DNA of 22,563 nt, from the NCBI GenBank assembly GCA_964432925.1, contig CAYSPM010000027.1, positions 1-22,563 of the forward strand. Reading direction: 5' to 3'. The position numbers and the translations under genes were made by a program. Below the pieces are notes generated by a model. The model was given only the letters and a program-made list of their open reading frames with translations. It ran no database searches and had not been told where the DNA came from. Below, piece by piece: positions 6,543-13,478 of the stretch; the stretch's first letter is position 1, and each line of letters opens with the position of its first letter. This stretch comes from CAYNTC01 sp964432925 (GTDB lineage: Bacteria; Planctomycetota; Phycisphaerae; Sedimentisphaerales; Anaerobacaceae).

Positions 6543-7751
6543 TCATTCTGTGTTTTTTGAGAATCTGCCTGCAGGGCCTCCTGCCGTAAATAGAATCGAA
6601 AGACGAGTTACTATGGCACCAAGTAGAAAATAGCCGCAAAACACTTGAAGCATTAACAACACTTGCCCACAGGGGCTTTGCGGATTGGCTGCAATATCAC
6701 CAAAACCTAATGTCGTCATAGTAACAACGGAAAAATATAAGGCATGTAGAAAGTTGACAAGGCCGCCGACCTGGCCATTGACCATTACACAATCCGGCTT
6801 GGCCCAGTACGCAACGGCAAAAAAAATTGCCAGAGCAAGAAAAACTAACAGTATCCGGATGGTACTTCGCCCATAATCACTCAGGCACCAGAATAAACGA
6901 ACCGGGCAGGTCAACAATTGGCGCATCATAGGCCACGATTCACCCTTATACCAATCTTCCCAGTTCAATCTCCTCTTATTGTATTCTAAAAGGTATCTTG
7001 TCCCTTCATCTATCCGGCAGCTATTTAGACCGACACCGCGAAAATCCGTCTCGCGGTCAACACTACATTTCCAAAACAATGTTGAGCCATCAACACTACC
7101 TGCACTAAAATCCGCTCCTTCTAGGTGGACATCTTTAAACCTCGTTCCTTCTAGATAGGCTTGATGGAGATACGCTCCTTCCAGATGAGCCCAATTGAGG
7201 TGAGCTCCTTTTAGATTCGCACTAAAGAGCCTCGCTCTTTTCAGAAAAGCCCAATCGAGGTGCGCTCCTTCCAAATGAGCTTTATTGAGGCATGCTTCTT
7301 CCAAATGGGCACGAAGGTCCGCTCCTTCCAGATGGGCACCATCGAGTTTCGCTCCTTTCAGATGGGCACCTTCCAGGTTCGCTCCTTCCAGATGCGCATT
7401 TATGAAATTTACTCTTTGCAGATGGGCGCAATAGAGATTCGCTCCTTCAAGATTGGCACCACCGAGTTGCGCTCCTTCCAGATGGGCAAGAAAGAGTTTC
7501 GCTTTTTCCAGATGGGCACTAAAGAGGTCCGCTCCTTCCAGATGGGCAAAGCTTAGGTCGGCTTTTTTCAGATGGGCGTGCCTCAGATTCACTCCTTGCA
7601 GCCAAATTTCTTCCTTGGGATTTTCTTCACGCCAGTTGTTCCAGTCGGTCATATCCTTTTTTTCGGAGCATTTTTTTAGCAGCTCCAGTTGCTTCGGGTC
7701 GCATCTGGGTTCTTTGTCCGGCTGCTCTTTTTTATTTTCTGAGTCATTCAT
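6543..7751 (-). CDS. Pentapeptide-repeat potassium channel fusion
   Basis: A 402-aa protein in three parts. Residues 1-58 are hydrophilic. Residues 59-217 are 16 decapeptides of the type AHLEGADLxx, i.e. paired pentapeptide repeats expected to fold as a right-handed beta-helix; the ninth unit (139-147) has only nine residues. Residues 218-290 link to a two-helix potassium channel: TM1 about 297-316, pore helix and filter TMTTLGFGD (344-352), TM2 about 362-385. The filter is canonical for K+ selectivity. The beta-helix should lie in the cytoplasm as a gating or docking domain (inferred). ATG at 7751 was chosen over GTG at 7757; neither has a clear ribosome-binding site. The repeat units are so alike at DNA level (30-bp period) that recent expansion is likely. 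Confidence 0.9.
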   Translation of the reverse strand: MNDSENKKEQPDKEPRCDPKQLELLKKCSEKKDMTDWNNWREENPKEEIWLQGVNLRHAHLKKADLSFAHLEGADLFSAHLEKAKLFLAHLEGAQLGGANLEGANLYCAHLQRVNFINAHLEGANLEGAHLKGAKLDGAHLEGADLRAHLEEACLNKAHLEGAHLDWAFLKRARLFSANLKGAHLNWAHLEGAYLHQAYLEGTRFKDVHLEGADFSAGSVDGSTLFWKCSVDRETDFRGVGLNSCRIDEGTRYLLEYNKRRLNWEDWYKGESWPMMRQLLTCPVRLFWCLSDYGRSTIRILLVFLALAIFFAVAYWAKPDCVMVNGQVGGLVNFLHALYFSVVTMTTLGFGDIAANPQSPCGQVLLMLQVFCGYFLLGAIVTRLSILFTAGGPAGRFSKNTE

Positions 7752-7861
7752 CGCCACGAATTATGATTTATCGACAGTCATTTTTCAATAATTTTTGTTT
7801 TCTGGCTTGATAGGGTTCTTTCGGGCAAAGTAAGCCTTGTTTCGAATTACTTGCGAGGGAT

Positions 7862-7975
7862 GTCATTGCGAGGCCTGAAAGGCCGTGGCAATCTCAATCA
7901 CTCACAGAAACGAGATTGCTTCGCTTCCGTTCTCCGCAGCAGCGCTGCTGCGAAGGATGAATCGCTCGCAATGAC
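7862..7975. repeat. Palindromic intergenic repeat, GTCATTGCGAG ends
   Basis: Perfect 11-bp terminal inverted repeats: GTCATTGCGAG at 7862-7872 and CTCGCAATGAC at 7965-7975. Inside is a 16-bp perfect palindrome GCAGCAGCGCTGCTGC (7936-7951) and an AGGCCTGAAAGGCC hairpin near 7871. There is no open frame. It lies six bp behind the mrdA stop and could act as a 3' stem-loop for that transcript. It belongs to the same broad class as the elements at 3500, 8347, 10253, 12010 and 18502. Confidence 0.8.
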
Positions 7976-7980
7976 AATCA

Positions 7981-10140
7981 TCAATTAACTTGTAACATAG
8001 CATTAACAGATTTACCAATATATCCGAATTCGATACAGAACTGGATGATGTCACGCGCCAAAGGCGCCGCATCGCTTGAGCCGTGCTGGCCACCCTCAAC
8101 AACAACGGCTATCGCCAGCTTTCGATCCATACTATCCTCGGTAAAGCCTCCAAACCAGGCGCTGTCCGGCTCCTCTGTTGAGCCTGTTTTACCGTAAACC
8201 TTCACGTCCTGCTCCGCAAAGCCGCTGTAGGCGAAGGCCTCGTGGGCTGTGCCACCGGATTCGTTAATTACGGCCTGCATACCATCATAGATTATCTTTA
8301 ATGTCTGTGGTGAGATGCCGAGAGATGTTGAATCAACCGGCAAATTGTCATCCTGAGACGAAGTCGAAGGATCTGGCCTGAAAGAAGAGAGAGATTCTTC
8401 GCTACGCTCAGAATGACGAATAGGCTTATCCTCCAAAAACAACCTAGGTGGCTTGTATACTCCGCCTCGCGCAATAGCTGCTATCGCATTGGCCACCTGC
8501 AAAGGCGTCGCACGCAGGTTGCCTTGACCTATGCCGAAAAGCCTTCTTTCGCCTTCTTCAAGAACAGGTACTTGTTCAAGAGATGAGATTCCTGTATTAG
8601 ATGGAATGCTTGATATTTCTCCGGGTACTTGCCTTAGTTCTCGGGACCCGTCCGCCATGACCTGTGAATCGATTGACGGGTCACGGGCGATGAGCGACGA
8701 AACACGACCGTAGCCAAATTTGAAAAGCCATTGCTGCAGCACTAATGGCTCGATTCTGTCCGCAAGTCGAGAGAAATATATGTTGCAGCTTCCTCTGATA
8801 GCATTACGAGCGTAGTTTTCCCATCTATTACTATGGCCGTCTCTGTGCCTATTATATATCCAGCAGTTCGGCCAGCCGAATGGAGCTTTTTCGGCAGGAC
8901 ACTCGATGACCTCATTTGCTGTGATGTTACCGGATTCAAATCCGGCGATGAGAATCAATGGCTTAACAACCGATCCAGGTGGGTACTGCTTGTTTATTGC
9001 TCGGTTTATCAGTGGCTTGTTGGGATCGCGAATGAGTTTACTATAATCGTATCTTGCACGGTTCAGGTCGAAAACCGGCATTGAAGCAAGTACGAGAATG
9101 TCTCCTGTTGTGACATCGAGGACGACTACAGCCATGCCGGGCCCGCAACCTGGGTTGTGGTTGTAGTTGGCCAGATACTCTTCTATCCTTTGCTGAAGTT
9201 CAATGTCCAGTGTCAGTCGGACGTCTCTGCCTAACTGCATCTCGGTTCTACTGATTAGTTGACGGTCTATGTCGTAGATGAGTTCACCTCGTCTGCCGCG
9301 AAGAATATTTTCGCAAACATATTCAACGCCGTCTTCTCTTCCGCAGACTTCGCCCTGCGTGTAGCTCGCTAATCTGTCATTAGCGAAGAGTTCTTTATCT
9401 TGCTCTTGGGTTGCCGGGCCTACCCATCCTATTGTTTGAGCGGCAACTGACCTGTAGGGATAAAATCTATGTCCCTGTGGTGAAATCTCAACTCCTTCGA
9501 TGTTCATAAATTCCACTTGTGCGGCGAAGATATCATCATCGGTGTTTAGTTCCAAAAGAGGCCAACTTTTGTGCATCTCAGCAATATCAACTGCGGCCGT
9601 TAATAGAATCTGTTCATTAGCATCAGGAACAGCTTGTGAGAAGTCTCTATCCGGATAATTTCTTTTCCATGCAAGGTACCTGCGCAGATTCCATATCTTG
9701 TCATTTATCTGATTGATTCTATCTTCGATTTCGTCACGGCTAAGGCCAAAGTGTATACACTTATCAATTATCTGTTGTAAATCCTCATATCCTGTTCGTA
9801 GCTGTTTTTGAACTTTAGGAATTAGAATATTCGCGTTTTGTCTGCGTGCATTTATGAGTTTTGCTTCTCTGACACGCTCATCAGCAAAACAGGTGAGGCT
9901 GTAATCTATATTTAGCTCGAATCTCGGCTCATCGAGTGCTAATACTTTACCATTTCTATCCAGTATTTTACCCCGGAGGGTTTTTAGTTGCTGATATTGC
10001 CCTCTTTGGCGTTTCAGTTCTGCTATGGCATCCCGGACGCGTGAATTCGGCAGCAGTTGCATCTGTGCCAGACGCAGAATGCACGCCAACAGGAGCAGGG
10101 CACTGAAAGCTATAAAGATTTCGACTCGTCTATTGTACAT
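7981..10140 (-). CDS. mrdA: Peptidoglycan D,D-transpeptidase MrdA (PBP2)
   Basis: A class B penicillin-binding protein of the elongasome; it crosslinks lateral-wall peptidoglycan with RodA and MreBCD. Starting at ATG 10140 it has 719 aa: membrane anchor about 7-29, RGKILDRNGKVLALD at 56-70, and the transpeptidase domain with S390-x-x-K393 (PPGSVVKP), S451-C-N453 and K651-T-G653 (YGKTGSTEEPDSAWFGG). The frame is open further upstream to 10239, but that part runs into a repeat element and has no membrane or family features, so 10140 is preferred. The protein is long for PBP2 (about 630 aa), partly from a helical N-terminal insert (about 85-190) and partly because residues about 575-599 are encoded by a palindromic repeat element. 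It is the last recognisable gene of the mre operon; rodA does not follow. Confidence 0.93.
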   Translation of the reverse strand: MYNRRVEIFIAFSALLLLACILRLAQMQLLPNSRVRDAIAELKRQRGQYQQLKTLRGKILDRNGKVLALDEPRFELNIDYSLTCFADERVREAKLINARRQNANILIPKVQKQLRTGYEDLQQIIDKCIHFGLSRDEIEDRINQINDKIWNLRRYLAWKRNYPDRDFSQAVPDANEQILLTAAVDIAEMHKSWPLLELNTDDDIFAAQVEFMNIEGVEISPQGHRFYPYRSVAAQTIGWVGPATQEQDKELFANDRLASYTQGEVCGREDGVEYVCENILRGRRGELIYDIDRQLISRTEMQLGRDVRLTLDIELQQRIEEYLANYNHNPGCGPGMAVVVLDVTTGDILVLASMPVFDLNRARYDYSKLIRDPNKPLINRAINKQYPPGSVVKPLILIAGFESGNITANEVIECPAEKAPFGWPNCWIYNRHRDGHSNRWENYARNAIRGSCNIYFSRLADRIEPLVLQQWLFKFGYGRVSSLIARDPSIDSQVMADGSRELRQVPGEISSIPSNTGISSLEQVPVLEEGERRLFGIGQGNLRATPLQVANAIAAIARGGVYKPPRLFLEDKPIRHSERSEESLSSFRPDPSTSSQDDNLPVDSTSLGISPQTLKIIYDGMQAVINESGGTAHEAFAYSGFAEQDVKVYGKTGSTEEPDSAWFGGFTEDSMDRKLAIAVVVEGGQHGSSDAAPLARDIIQFCIEFGYIGKSVNAMLQVN
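8347..8417. repeat. Palindromic repeat element inside mrdA, read in frame
   Basis: A 71-bp element with ends GTCATCCTGAG (8347-8357) and CTCAGAATGAC (8407-8417), inverse of each other at 10 of 11 bases. It is the coding-sequence version of the intergenic repeats in this window. On the - strand it is translated as RHSERSEESLS...PSTSSQDDN, the usual translation product of this repeat type. It lies between KPPRLFLEDKP and LGISPQTLKIIYDGM, between the SCN and KTG motifs, and keeps the frame open. Confidence 0.85.
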
Positions 10141-10197
10141 CGTTGTTAAACGGAGAAATAAAACCAGACGTATCGGACTGCCTGTACCTGTCATGGA

Positions 10198-10394
10198 AAA
10201 TTGGTTAAATGGTAACTGATACCAATTGTGAATAATCAATGCGCTTATTCATGTCATTTCGAGCGCAGCGAAGCGGAGTCGAGAAATCTGCTTTTTAATA
10301 GATTTCTCCACTTCGGGTTGCTTCGCAACCCTATGGTCGAAATGACAAAGGCGCAAATATCAAGCACAATTGGTATGATTAAATAGTTACCAAT
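10198..10394. mobile_element. MITE-like inverted-repeat element upstream of mrdA
   Basis: Nested inverted repeats. The outer arms are ATACCAATTGTG (10219-10230) and CACAATTGGTAT (10365-10376), extended by GGTAACT (10211) with AGTTACC (10385) and by ATTGGT at both extremes. The inner core runs from GTCATTTCGA (10253-10262) to TCGAAATGAC (10337-10346). The core shares a 20-bp identical stretch (TTTTTAATAGATTTCTCCAC) and its ends with the core of the MITE at 3476-3665, but the outer arms are different. No open frame and no clear target duplication are visible. It lies between mreD and mrdA. Confidence 0.7.
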
Positions 10395-10430
10395 AACCAA
10401 TAACCAATAACCAGTCACCAGTCACCAACT
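10389..10430. repeat. Heptamer tandem array (CAATAAC / CAGTCAC)
   Basis: Consecutive 7-mers: CAATAAC in three copies, then CAGTCAC in two, then a partial copy, ending at the mreD stop codon. The unit changes along the array but the period of 7 is kept. It directly abuts the right arm of the inverted-repeat element, and the last unit overlaps the mreD stop. Confidence 0.75.
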
Positions 10431-10926
10431 AAAACCTTCTCATTCTTCGTTTTCCTATACGCATGAACCAGGCTGTCGGCAAGAATAAGATTGGCCCGAC
10501 TATCGCTGAGTAAATCGGCTTCCAGAGCAACTCGGTAGCTGCGCCGGATGCGGTCGGCTCCGCTTTTAGAAAGGATAGAAAATACGCTAAAGCGGCTGTT
10601 AAAAAACCTGTCATGAATATCGCGAGTGATTGGTGAGACATTTTTCGGATTTCGATTACCTGGTGCATATCCGCCAGTAATATGCCGAAGACGCCAAAAC
10701 TAATCATTCGCGGCCCCATAGTTGGGCCAATTATATCTGCCGCAAAACCTATGGTGAAAGAGCTTATTACTGCATCGGTAGGATTGCTGTAGATCGCGAA
10801 AAACACAAGAAGAATCAACAGCACATCTGGCTTAATCTCAGCGGCTGTAACAGAGATCATGTCGATTAGGCTGGTTTGCAGTATCGTCGCCGCAATAATA
10901 AGAACTGCAAACCGTAGCCAACGCAT
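10429..10926 (-). CDS. mreD: Rod-shape-determining membrane protein MreD
   Basis: MreD is the small polytopic partner of MreC in the elongasome. This 165-aa protein has about five membrane segments (near residues 5-22, 28-45, 52-70, 100-118 and 135-152). It carries the family-like stretch KPDVLLILLVFFAIYSNPTDAVISSFTIGFAADIIG early in the protein. ATG at 10926 was chosen because AAAGGA lies 6 nt upstream and the protein then starts MRWLRF just before the first helix; the frame is open for 14 more codons upstream without a signal. It follows mreC with about 100 bp between them, a space that holds a long hairpin. MreD is weakly conserved, so the position behind mreC supports the call. Confidence 0.88.
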   Translation of the reverse strand: MRWLRFAVLIIAATILQTSLIDMISVTAAEIKPDVLLILLVFFAIYSNPTDAVISSFTIGFAADIIGPTMGPRMISFGVFGILLADMHQVIEIRKMSHQSLAIFMTGFLTAALAYFLSFLKAEPTASGAATELLWKPIYSAIVGPILFLPTAWFMRIGKRRMRRF

Positions 10927-10939
10927 TACACGTCCTTTG

Positions 10940-11015
10940 AAAAAAGCAAAAGCCAAAGCCGGAGGCAAAACCGCCGTTCTCTAAGCAAAACAGTCCGGCG
11001 TTTTGAGCCTTTGGC
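10940..11015 (-). terminator. Hairpin with U-rich tail between mreC and mreD
   Basis: On the transcribed strand, GCCAAAGG and CAAAACGCCG (11015-10995) can pair with CGGCGGTTTTG and GCTTTGGC (10976-10952). The result is a long imperfect stem with a loop of about 18 nt. It is followed by UUUUGC and six U (10945-10940). This has the form of an intrinsic terminator placed inside the operon, 14 bp before the mreD start. It could lower mreD and mrdA expression relative to mreBC (inferred). Confidence 0.55.
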
Positions 11016-11024
11016 GTCGGTTTT

Positions 11025-11828
11025 CTAATTCTCTTTGAGCTCCATCACGATCACAGCCACGCCCGTCAGTTTTTCTATGTCACAGACTGGTTCGACTGTT
11101 ATGTCCCAAAGCGAAGGGTTTTTATCGTCTCTTTGGCACTCGGCTACTTTGCCTATTATCATTGGCGCATCCAGAAAGCCTGGTTTTTTACTGGCGTAAA
11201 CTGGGTCAGCCTTGCGCACTTCGTGCTTGATCTGGAGCAATTGGATTTTTGCTTTGTTGTTGCCTGTTCCGTGCATCATCCGCTCGACATCCAGGTTGCC
11301 CGCTGTTATTGCGATTCGGCTGCCTGCATCCGTAAATAGTTTTACTCTGGCCGCACGGAATGACACCTCCGATACAATGCCGATGATACTGTTGTCACCG
11401 AGGACGAACTGTCCTTTAGCAAGCCCTTCAGTTGCACCACGATTGATGATAAGCTCTCTGGAAGATCCGTTGGTTGGGGACCTGATCACATCAGCCAGCA
11501 CTAAACTTGCCCCTTCCAGCGGGTGCCTGTCGCGCAAGCCCGACAGTTGCTGGATACTGAGATTTTTTTGTTTTAGCTGCGCTTCAAGGTTAGCGATATG
11601 GTTCTGGTATTGGGATTCTTTTCTTTCCTGCGCGTCTTTGAGCGGTTGCTGCGTGCCCGCCGCCAGTGAAATGCTCCTGCCGACGCTCAAAGGCAGGCTG
11701 AAAACACGGGCAAAGGCAAGTTGGAACTTGCCTGTAAGTCTTTCTGGGGCGAACAGAAGGATAAGCCCGCCTAACATAAACCAGGTGAGCAGCATTCGCC
11801 TGGAGACTCTGGTTTGCTTCCTTGCCAT
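11025..11828 (-). CDS. mreC: Rod-shape-determining protein MreC
   Basis: MreC is the bitopic scaffold of the elongasome that contacts PBP2. The 267-aa protein shows a basic N-terminus, one membrane segment (about 12-27, MLLTWFMLGGLILLFA), a coiled coil (about 62-95) and the beta-barrel domain: ADVIRSPTNGSSRELIINRGATEGLAKGQFVLGDNSIIGIVSEVSFRAARV, then SRIAI and later a second barrel. The phrase INRGATEGLAKGQFV...GIVGxV is the family signature, here with GIVSEV. Size and order (mreB, mreC, mreD, mrdA) are standard. There is no strong ribosome-binding site before the ATG. It is separated from mreB by an unusually long 307-bp spacer with repeat remnants. Confidence 0.93.
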   Translation of the reverse strand: MARKQTRVSRRMLLTWFMLGGLILLFAPERLTGKFQLAFARVFSLPLSVGRSISLAAGTQQPLKDAQERKESQYQNHIANLEAQLKQKNLSIQQLSGLRDRHPLEGASLVLADVIRSPTNGSSRELIINRGATEGLAKGQFVLGDNSIIGIVSEVSFRAARVKLFTDAGSRIAITAGNLDVERMMHGTGNNKAKIQLLQIKHEVRKADPVYASKKPGFLDAPMIIGKVAECQRDDKNPSLWDITVEPVCDIEKLTGVAVIVMELKEN

Positions 11829-12135
11829 ATACTTGTAATCGCAAGCGTGTCAGTCGCGAAATTTGATTCGTAGTTCGTTGTTTTCAAGCCTTGATTTCTA
11901 ATACTTTCTGACACGCGTTTTAAGGGACTGTCATGCCGACCTTGCCGGCGCATCGGTCATCATCCTGCCATCCTGCTGACCTGGCTGAGTCATTGTCCAT
12001 CCTCCTGTTGTCATGCTGAGCGTGGCCGAGCAACGAGAGTTTACCTGTAATTAGCAGGCCAGATTCTTCATTCGTCTTTGGGGCACTTAGAAATGACATC
12101 CGTCATTTCACGAGTCACAAAACACTGGTTCGGTC
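11829..12135. other. mreB-mreC spacer with repeat remnants
   Basis: A 307-bp spacer without a gene. It holds an inverted pair GCGTGTCAG (11845-11853) with CTGACACGC (11908-11916). It also holds a decayed palindromic repeat at 12010-12097 (GTCATGCTGAGC ... AGATTCTTC ... AATGAC), and at its edge a tight hairpin GAAATGAC-ATCC-GTCATTTC (12090-12109). The last looks like the end of one GTCATT...AATGAC element joined to the start of another. A further GTCATGCCGAC occurs at 11931. No promoter stood out. Confidence 0.6.
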
Positions 12136-13191
12136 TTACTCCCATCCGTGTTCACTATGGTCCATTGTGTCTTTCCACAACTCCAGATTTTCAAGGTAGA
12201 CACTGGTGCCACGGGCGACACAGCTAAGTGGGTCCTCGACTATTTCCACTCTTAAGCCGGTGGCGTTTGAAAGAACCGTATCCATTCCCCGAAGCAGTGA
12301 CCCGCCGCCACAAATGTTTATTCCATTGTCGATCAAGTCTGCTGCAAGTTCTGGTTCTGCCTTTTCCAAAGTTGCCGTAACCGCCTCTATGATTGCAGCT
12401 ATCGGGTCACGCAAGGCTTCACGGATTTCCTCGCTTGTTATGACTATCTTGCGGGGCAGCCCTGAGATGGTGTCTCTGCCGGCTACCTCCATCGTAAGTT
12501 CTTCTTCAAGCGGGGCGGCCGAGCCAATTTGTATTTTAACCTTTTCGGCCCGTGCCTCGCCTATGAGCAGGTTGTACGTTCTTTTGAGATGACTGATGAC
12601 GCCTTCATCCATGTCATCGCCGCCGATCCGGATTGATTCGGCGGTAGCGATATCAGCCAGGCTCATAATAGCAACTTCTGTTGTTCCACCGCCGATGTCG
12701 ACAATCATTGATGCTGTAGGCTCTGTGATTGGCAGTCCTGCGCCTATTCCCGCAGCCATTGGTTCATCTACTAAGTAGACTTTCCGAGCACCAGCACGTT
12801 CGGCGCTATCGATTACTGCCCGGCGTTCGACCGCAGTTATTCCACTCGGTACGGCAACCACGACTCGCGGTCTGACAAGGCCTCCCCTGCCGTGGACCTT
12901 GCGGATAAAATAGCCCAGCATTGCTTCAGTGATTTCGAAGTCACTGATTACACCATCTTTCAGCGGTCTTATTGCTGTAATTGAACCTGGTGTCTTGCCC
13001 AGCATCTCGCGCGCAACAAGACCAACAGCTTCCCCGTCGTTTAGAACAGTGTTGGTGCCTTTGCGGACTGCAACTACGGAAGGTTCGTTAAGGACGATTC
13101 CTTTATCCCGGACACAAACTAAGGTCGTACATGTGCCGAGGTCGATTCCCATATCCATACTGAACCAGCCCAGGATTGTGTCCACTATCAC
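12136..13191 (-). CDS. mreB: Rod-shape-determining protein MreB
   Basis: The actin-like filament protein that organises lateral wall synthesis at the inner membrane. The 351-aa length is typical. The ATPase landmarks are present: phosphate-1 loop MGIDLGTCTTLVCV (Cys-Thr-Thr where most MreB have Ala-Asn-Thr), GIVLNEPSVVAV, the stretch IRPLKDGVISDFEITEAML, phosphate-2 loop DIGGGTTEVAI and the adenosine motif GGGSLLRG. The N-terminal MIVDTILGWFS can form an amphipathic membrane-binding helix. The start is GTG at 13191 with AAAGGAG 7 nt upstream. It has its own promoter-like sequence upstream, besides read-through from the coiled-coil and small membrane protein genes. Confidence 0.97.
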   Translation of the reverse strand: MIVDTILGWFSMDMGIDLGTCTTLVCVRDKGIVLNEPSVVAVRKGTNTVLNDGEAVGLVAREMLGKTPGSITAIRPLKDGVISDFEITEAMLGYFIRKVHGRGGLVRPRVVVAVPSGITAVERRAVIDSAERAGARKVYLVDEPMAAGIGAGLPITEPTASMIVDIGGGTTEVAIMSLADIATAESIRIGGDDMDEGVISHLKRTYNLLIGEARAEKVKIQIGSAAPLEEELTMEVAGRDTISGLPRKIVITSEEIREALRDPIAAIIEAVTATLEKAEPELAADLIDNGINICGGGSLLRGMDTVLSNATGLRVEIVEDPLSCVARGTSVYLENLELWKDTMDHSEHGWE

Positions 13192-13230
13192 GTTTCGACT
13201 CCTTTCTCAACTGTGAACGGATATTGCTTT

Positions 13231-13258
13231 ATAATAGAGCTCTATCGTCAATAGTCAA
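13231..13258 (-). promoter_or_regulatory. mreB promoter
   Basis: On the - strand, -35 TTGACT (13258-13253) and -10 TATTAT (13236-13231) are separated by 16 bp. Each matches the vegetative consensus at five of six bases. It lies just behind the stop of the small membrane protein gene and about 40 nt before the mreB GTG. Confidence 0.55.
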
Positions 13259-13262
13259 TGGG

Positions 13263-13421
13263 CTATTGTATTTTCCAGATTGTGCCATATTGAGTATAGC
13301 ACATATACGCGACGTATGCTGCAGTAGCCACTACTACGCAAAACGCTACCGCCAGAATAATCGTGTATATGTTACTCGCGGCCTCTTTCTTTCCGCTACG
13401 GCCCAGACCGTTAGGACTCAT
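13263..13421 (-). CDS. Small single-pass membrane protein upstream of mreB
   Basis: A 52-aa protein I do not recognise, too short for common length cut-offs. It starts with ATG at 13421, and GAGGT lies 6-7 nt upstream. The N-terminus is polar and basic (residues 1-14, MSPNGLGRSGKKEA), followed by one membrane segment (about 18-40, NIYTIILAVAFCVVVATAAYV) and a short aromatic tail ending IWKIQ. The charge pattern puts the N-terminus inside. It sits between a membrane-anchored coiled-coil gene and mreB on the same strand, which suggests a small elongasome or envelope partner (inferred). A 7-bp hairpin (13432-13450) stands just before its ribosome-binding site. Confidence 0.7.
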   Translation of the reverse strand: MSPNGLGRSGKKEAASNIYTIILAVAFCVVVATAAYVAYMCYTQYGTIWKIQ

Positions 13422-13478
13422 ATATCGACCTCAATCATCAACCATGATTGCCTAGCGAACGTCCCTGATATTTTTGTA

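Noticed and set aside
7260..7556. Repetitive open frame on + (recurring RSFQMG)
   Set aside because: It is the antisense shadow of the pentapeptide repeats; the repeat keeps the other frame open.
7080..7600. 30-bp periodic repeats resembling a CRISPR array
   Set aside because: The period is that of coding decapeptides (AHLEG...) in the channel gene; there are no unique spacers and no cas genes.
10141..10239. N-terminal extension of mrdA up to 10239
   Set aside because: The added residues come from the arm of an inverted-repeat element and lack conserved features; the membrane anchor follows directly after the Met at 10140.
11212..11838. Open frame of 208 codons on + opposite mreC
   Set aside because: Antisense to mreC with Ser/Leu-rich shadow composition and no start signal.
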